From Lysinibacillus odysseyi 34hs-1 = NBRC 100172 (GTDB lineage: Bacteria; Bacillota; Bacilli; Bacillales_A; Planococcaceae): a DNA stretch of 64,000 nucleotides. This document shows, one piece after another, positions 59,792-64,000 of this stretch. How positions within the stretch are numbered: position 1 is the stretch's first letter; every line of letters starts with the position of its first letter. The translations under genes and the position numbers were made by a program. The stretch lies in assembly GCF_001591965.1 (NCBI RefSeq), contig NZ_BCVX01000007.1, positions 1-64,000 of the forward strand. Reading direction: 5' to 3'. The notes beneath the pieces are model-generated. The model did no database searches and was not told the origin of the DNA. It worked only from the letters and a program-made list of their open reading frames with translations.

Positions 59792-60097
59792 ACGCCGTGT
59801 CTATTCTATGAATACAGGACAAAAAAAGAAATCTTCATATAAATCGTTCCTAAATAAAATAGATTAATAGACGCTTTTTCAAAATTGCCGATGAAGTGAC
59901 GTGGGACGGGTTGAAAAGCAGTGCTAGATGATTTTTGGATAAAGTAAATTTTGAGCTATAAAAAGAAGGATTGCCCGAATAATAGGGTACCAGCAAAGCG
60001 ATCTGCGTCTTGATCTTTATACCAGGGAATGCGTTATTGTACTTTATAAACATTTATAAGAACAGCAACGATCAAAGATAATAAGGCGGGTGGGTAT
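59792..60097. other. 306-bp spacer
   Basis: No gene, strong hairpin or promoter could be supported; short frames lack ribosome sites. AAGGCGGGTGG leads into the Nudix gene. Confidence 0.5.
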
Positions 60098-60562
60098 GTG
60101 ACGAACCTATTTGGCAAGATGGAAGAAGGATTTGATTATAAAATCAGACGAGGCGTCTATGCGGTGATTTTCAATATAGAAAAGAATCTGCTATTAACGG
60201 TTCGTAACCCTGAAGGGATGTACTTTCTGCCCGGAGGCGGTATGAAAAAGAATGAGGCGTTTCATTGCTGTCTAATAAGAGAGGTGTTAGAAGAGACGGG
60301 ATACTCAATTGTAATCGGTGATTTTATTGGACATGCACAGCAATATTTCTTTAGCCGAAAAAACGAGCCGTTTCTTGGGGATGCTTATTTTTATCTGGCG
60401 GAACTTTTAGAAAAAAGACACGAACCTATTGAAAAAGATCATTTCTTGAGCTGGATAGAGATCGAGGAGGCACAAAACGTTCTTTTACATGATTATCATC
60501 GTTGGGCAGTCGGTGAAGTTTTGAGACGATTATCTATCGCTACGAAAACTTTGGATAATTAA
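60098..60562 (+). CDS. Nudix hydrolase
   Basis: GTG 60098 follows GGCGGGTGGG. The 154-aa product has the full Nudix box GGGMKKNEAFHCCLIREVLEETGY (quoted in part: G-x5-E-x7-REVLEETGY, about 47-69). It hydrolyses a nucleoside diphosphate-linked compound; specificity unknown. The ACGGCAGCC/GGCTGCCGT terminator at 60566-60590 ends it and the convergent kinase gene. Confidence 0.93.
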   Translation: MTNLFGKMEEGFDYKIRRGVYAVIFNIEKNLLLTVRNPEGMYFLPGGGMKKNEAFHCCLIREVLEETGYSIVIGDFIGHAQQYFFSRKNEPFLGDAYFYLAELLEKRHEPIEKDHFLSWIEIEEAQNVLLHDYHRWAVGEVLRRLSIATKTLDN

Positions 60563-60565
60563 AAT

Positions 60566-60590
60566 ACGGCAGCCACTAATGGGCTGCCGT
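60566..60590. terminator. bidirectional terminator
   Basis: ACGGCAGCC/GGCTGCCGT, a perfect 9-bp stem between convergent genes. Confidence 0.75.
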
Positions 60591-60633
60591 CTTCAATTTA
60601 ACTAGGTCTGTTCTGCTGTAATTATAAAGTTTG

Positions 60634-61500
60634 CTACAGAGAGGCGTACTTTTTTAAAATCTGATCGACTGGCCGGCCATACGATTCGCCGAAAAGGTTT
60701 AGATGAACTAGCAGGTAATACAGCTGGTACAATTCCTTGCGTTCCTCATATGTGTCACTAAGAGGAAGGACGGACTTATAGGATTCATAAAAGTCACTGC
60801 TAAAGCCGCCAAATAGCTCAGTAAACGCTAACTCAAACTCATGATCACCGTACAAGATGGAAGGATCGATAATAAACGGTGTCCCTTCAGGACCGGTCAT
60901 CCAGTTACCGCCCCATAAATCACCGTGAAGGATAGATTTTTTCGGCTGTGAAGGAATCCAGCGGTCCAACTGTTCCAGAAGCCTTTCCAGAAGCCTCTCT
61001 CGCTCATTTGAAATTCTTCCTTCTTCTCGTCCCCGTTCAAGTTGTCCCTTCAGCCGAACATCGCGGTAATAAGATAGCCAATTATCAAATAGTGCATTTT
61101 CCTGTTTGAGTCCACCTATATAGCCTTGTTTCTCATAGCCAAAATGTGATTGTTCACAAAGATGCAGTGCAGCAAGATTCTCTCCTAATTGCTTTTCTGT
61201 ATCTTTCGTCTTTCTGCCTTCAACCCATTCCATCAAGAGCATTGGCATATCATCTATTTCCATCACTGCATACACATGAGGGCAGGCAATTGTCCGGGTC
61301 TTGCTGATTTTACATAAACCATCTGCTTCAAAACGAAAGAAATCAAGCGGTTGATTTTTATTAAGCTTGATAAAATATTGTTGTACATCTGTTTCTACAA
61401 AGAAGGCCGCATTGATGTCTCCACCGGAAACGGATTGGATACTGCGCAGCTTCGGGTTTTGCTCAAGCTGCCGGAGAGCTTGCATTATACGTCGCTTCAT
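60634..61500 (-). CDS. fructosamine kinase family protein
   Basis: ATG 61500 follows GAGGTGATTTCG. The 288-aa product has the APH/choline-kinase-like fold of fructosamine-3-kinases: N-terminal SVSGGDINAAFFVETDVQQY, the Lys region FIKLN, hinge LMEWVEG, catalytic loop LHGDLWGGNWM and metal-binding IIDPSILYGDHEFELAFTEL. Such enzymes phosphorylate ketosamine adducts (ribulosamine/fructosamine) on proteins and so start deglycation. Length is normal. Confidence 0.94.
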   Translation of the reverse strand: MKRRIMQALRQLEQNPKLRSIQSVSGGDINAAFFVETDVQQYFIKLNKNQPLDFFRFEADGLCKISKTRTIACPHVYAVMEIDDMPMLLMEWVEGRKTKDTEKQLGENLAALHLCEQSHFGYEKQGYIGGLKQENALFDNWLSYYRDVRLKGQLERGREEGRISNERERLLERLLEQLDRWIPSQPKKSILHGDLWGGNWMTGPEGTPFIIDPSILYGDHEFELAFTELFGGFSSDFYESYKSVLPLSDTYEERKELYQLYYLLVHLNLFGESYGRPVDQILKKYASL

Positions 61501-61731
61501 CGAAATCACCTCTAAATTTCCTTATATATCGTATATATCATATTGCCTAGCTTATTTCATAATATTTTATATTATCTTCCCATAAAATATAAAATAATTT
61601 GCTATCCTTTGTCGGATGCGAATAAATAAAAATAGACCAGCGTGCCCTTACAAGCTCCCTTATTTCCATTTTGTGTATAATAAAGGGAGATTGCCATAAA
61701 AAGATTAAAAAAGCAGCAGGGGGATGGAAAA

Positions 61732-62694
61732 ATGAAAGCAATCAGACAATATGAATTTGGTGATGCAGGTGTACTGAAATGTGAAGAAGTACCTGTACCA
61801 GTAATAGCGCAAAATGAAGTGTTAATTAAAGGTGCTTATACGAGCATCAATTATGCGGATATCAAGTCACGGATTGGTTCGAAGGCAAAGGGAGCATTTC
61901 CTTTTACGCTCGGTCTGGATATTGCAGGCTTTATAGAAGATGGGGGAAATACGCGGTTTAAAAAAGGAGACCGTGTCATCGCATTTCCGGATACAGGTTC
62001 TTATGCGGAATATGTAACGGCAAAAGAGGATCTGGTATTTCTTTTACCGGATAGCATTTCAATGGAGCAGGCTGCAGCGATGCCGACTGTTTCCATCCTT
62101 GCGTATATGCTTCTGCATGAGGTCGCGCACGTTGTCGAATCTGACGTCATAGTCATCCATAGTGCAGCGGGTGGAGTAGGCACTATGCTGACACAATTTG
62201 CAAAACTTTTTGGGGTGAGGAAAATCATTGCGACAGTCGGAGATCTTAAGAAAGCAGAGCATGTGAGGCAGATGGGGGCAGAGGTAGTTTGCCATTATGA
62301 TGATTTTGTGGAGACAGTGCTGGAGGAAACGGAAGGAAAAGGCGCCACGGTTATATTTGATTCGGTAGCTGGAGATATTACACAAAAAAGTCTAGCCTGT
62401 CTCGCTAATTACGGAACACTAGTACAATTTGGTAACAGCAGCGGCCTGAAGGGGGAATTTTCGACTGCTGACGTACATAGCAGCTGCCGAAATATAAAAG
62501 GCTTCAGCCTGGGTACAACACGAAAAGAAAACCCGAAACGCTTGGCACCCGCAGCACATAAAATTTTCGACTATCTGCTCGCTGGAAAAGTGCACATTCC
62601 GATCACTGAGATTTTTGAACTGCAGGATGTTCAGCGTGCTCACCAATTGATGGAAGGCAGAACACATCAGGGGAAAATTTTATTAAAGCTGTAG
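61732..62694 (+). CDS. NADPH:quinone oxidoreductase, zinc-free MDR family
   Basis: AGCAGGGGGATGGAAAA precedes ATG. The 320-aa product has the GroES-like N-domain (YEFGDAGVLKCEEVPVPVIA, GLDIAGFIEDGG) and a Rossmann NADPH domain (VIHSAAGGVGTMLTQFAKLF, about 135-160), with the QOR-type end RAHQLMEGRTHQGKILLKL. No structural zinc Cys cluster. Reduces quinones or electrophilic enones; the exact substrate is open. Confidence 0.92.
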   Translation: MKAIRQYEFGDAGVLKCEEVPVPVIAQNEVLIKGAYTSINYADIKSRIGSKAKGAFPFTLGLDIAGFIEDGGNTRFKKGDRVIAFPDTGSYAEYVTAKEDLVFLLPDSISMEQAAAMPTVSILAYMLLHEVAHVVESDVIVIHSAAGGVGTMLTQFAKLFGVRKIIATVGDLKKAEHVRQMGAEVVCHYDDFVETVLEETEGKGATVIFDSVAGDITQKSLACLANYGTLVQFGNSSGLKGEFSTADVHSSCRNIKGFSLGTTRKENPKRLAPAAHKIFDYLLAGKVHIPITEIFELQDVQRAHQLMEGRTHQGKILLKL

Positions 62695-62739
62695 AAGGCT
62701 GGTTTCATGCGGAATTCCATCTGACAGTTTAGAAAAAAA

Positions 62740-62775
62740 AGATGCCGTCTGCAGTGCAGACAGCATCTTTTTAAC
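62740..62775. terminator. bidirectional terminator
   Basis: AAGATGCCGTCTGCA/TGCAGACAGCATCTT with A and T flanks, between the convergent oxidoreductase and MMPL genes. Confidence 0.9.
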
Positions 62776-62797
62776 TAGGGCAGTTATTTCATTTCTT

Positions 62798-64000
62798 TTA
62801 TGGCTGGTTCAATTTTTTCTGTTTTCTTCTTTCAATCATACGTTCCACTTTCTGCGCAATACCTAAGCATGCAGGTATAAACATCGGCATAATGAAAAGT
62901 GCTAGTATTACCAGACCGATGATAACAGCGATGGCCACTTGAATCAAGGTAACGATGCCTGAAGGAATAAGCGCTGCAAATGTACCACCTAAAATAACGG
63001 CTGCGGCCAGTATGACACCGCCCATTTGTGTACATGCCTGCACGATTTCACCCCGTCCGAGTTCCGCAGTTTCGTTATAACGCATCATCAGGAAGATGGA
63101 ATAATCCACGCCCAATGACACAATCATAATATACGTGAAAAACGGCACATTCCAGCTGAGCATATCATAGCCCAGCAAATTATTCGCAATAAGCTCTGTA
63201 AGCCCAAAGCTTGCAAAGGCGGCAAGCAACAGACTGGCATCGATGACGAGTGTTTGTAAAAACGAGCGTGTAATAATCCATAAAATGACACTGATGCCAG
63301 CCATCATAATAATGGCACTGCGGATAAAGTCTGCCTGCGATACATCCTGTAGGTCTGCATTACTCATTGTTTTGCCTGTAACATAAACATCTGCGTCTTG
63401 TAGGGCTGAGCTTTCAACATAACCATCTATCCGCTTATTTATGTCACGGATAATATCCATTGCTTCTTCCGTATAAGGATTCACATCCAGTATTATATTG
63501 AAGGTTGCACCGGTACGGTCATTGGTCATATAAGCGTTCAGACTTTCCTGGAACTCTCCGTTAAGTACTTCTTCAGGGATAAAGAATGTACCTTGTTCTT
63601 TTTTTGAGAGCTCTTCTAAATAACCATTCGCCTCACCAAGACCGGCGTAAATTTCCGATAACCCTTCTGCACCTTGTCCCAATCCGCTGCGCAGCTCCTC
63701 CATATCAGCTTGCAGCGAGATCAGGCTTTCTTGAAGCTGCTTTTGTCCGTTTTGCACTGCTGATAGCCCGCCCGATAGGGAAGCTGAATTTGAAGCGATT
63801 TGATCAGCGCCGCTTGAGGCCGATCCGACACCTGTTGACAAACTGTTAGCTCCTTTCACAAGCTGGTCAGCGCCTTGCTGTAAAGCTGTCAGACCTTGTT
63901 TTGCATTAGCAAGGGCAGTGTTTGCCTTGGTCATACCTGCAGTCAATTCATCGTATTTGCTGGACAGTGACGCGGCATCCAGTGAAGAGAGCGATTGAAG
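62798..64000 (-). CDS. MMPL/RND-family membrane transporter, 5' part outside window
   Basis: The frame runs off the right edge; 400 C-terminal residues are visible. They contain a large extracytoplasmic coiled stretch of Leu/Gly/Ser heptads (GLTALQQGADQLVKGANSLS, LSGGLSAVQNGQKQLQESLI), then a porter-like region and a six-helix MMPL bundle (from FIRSAIIMMAGISVILWIIT) with SLGVDYSIFLMMRYNE, the conserved proton-relay region. It resembles YdfJ/YdgH of Bacillus, exporters of lipids or drugs. Ends with basic RMIERRKQKK. Confidence 0.9.
   Translation of the reverse strand, partial: LQSLSSLDAASLSSKYDELTAGMTKANTALANAKQGLTALQQGADQLVKGANSLSTGVGSASSGADQIASNSASLSGGLSAVQNGQKQLQESLISLQADMEELRSGLGQGAEGLSEIYAGLGEANGYLEELSKKEQGTFFIPEEVLNGEFQESLNAYMTNDRTGATFNIILDVNPYTEEAMDIIRDINKRIDGYVESSALQDADVYVTGKTMSNADLQDVSQADFIRSAIIMMAGISVILWIITRSFLQTLVIDASLLLAAFASFGLTELIANNLLGYDMLSWNVPFFTYIMIVSLGVDYSIFLMMRYNETAELGRGEIVQACTQMGGVILAAAVILGGTFAALIPSGIVTLIQVAIAVIIGLVILALFIMPMFIPACLGIAQKVERMIERRKQKKLNQP

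Overview
The window comes from a low-GC, endospore-forming member of the Bacillales, most likely Planococcaceae of the Lysinibacillus/Solibacillus kind (inference). Support comes from a CotX/V-type coat protein, a Spo0M-like protein, CATANNNTA-type late-sporulation -10 boxes, two T-box leaders, a 19-bp Fur box, strong AGGAGG ribosome sites and many TTG/GTG starts. There are no rRNA or tRNA genes. All calls were made by reading the sequence; no database was searched.

Positions 1-13,140 are an accessory, decaying region: short genes, long spacers and fragments of phage-type genes (a DnaD-domain protein full of stops, two ruined copies of one small protein). Set among them are two paralogous lipoproteins that share a ~150-bp upstream repeat, a DUF1089-type glycolipid-binding protein, an ECF sigma/anti-sigma pair whose sigma gene lacks a normal start codon, and a spore-coat-like group. 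In the coat group one regulatory cassette (sporulation promoter, palindromic 5' UTR, N-terminal MCxQCR, terminator) occurs twice around different coding bodies: an 88-aa Cys-rich protein and a 53-aa His/Lys protein built of 10-residue repeats. A CotX-like gene lies beside the second.

Positions 13,350-31,000 are mostly core and metabolic: MFS exporter, RecQ, MsrA, LCP protein, AI-2E permease, half-length Spo0M, PLP aminotransferase, a P-loop/Gls24-like fusion, enoyl-CoA hydratase, a small operon led by a catalytically dead tyrosine recombinase, a pyruvate-oxidase-type TPP enzyme and two more exporters. Positions 31,100-33,112 hold argS under a T-box.

Positions 33,190-44,700 carry a TetR regulator and an M50-like membrane protease gene sharing one 16-bp operator, a LysM/YkuD transpeptidase, an intact tyrosine recombinase behind a 34-bp palindrome, an Lsa-type ABC-F protein behind an intrinsic terminator, two tandem 53/56-aa paralogs, a PAS-GGDEF-EAL protein, and an XRE-TPR regulator divergent from a 53-aa gene across two near-identical palindromes. 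Positions 45,300-51,500 hold a YdhK lipoprotein, an RsgA-type GTPase with an attenuator-like leader, a GNAT enzyme, an M48 protease, and an SDR gene divergent from a TetR gene.

Positions 51,619-56,744 form an iron module: a four-gene siderophore ABC operon divergent from a ferredoxin-NADP-reductase-type flavoprotein across a Fur box, suggesting uptake plus reductive release. A second T-box then precedes a GNAT acetyltransferase, an unusual target. The rest is housekeeping and detoxification: CoaB-like protein, nucleotidyltransferase, GNAT, Nudix hydrolase, fructosamine kinase, quinone oxidoreductase and the 3' part of an MMPL transporter cut by the window edge.
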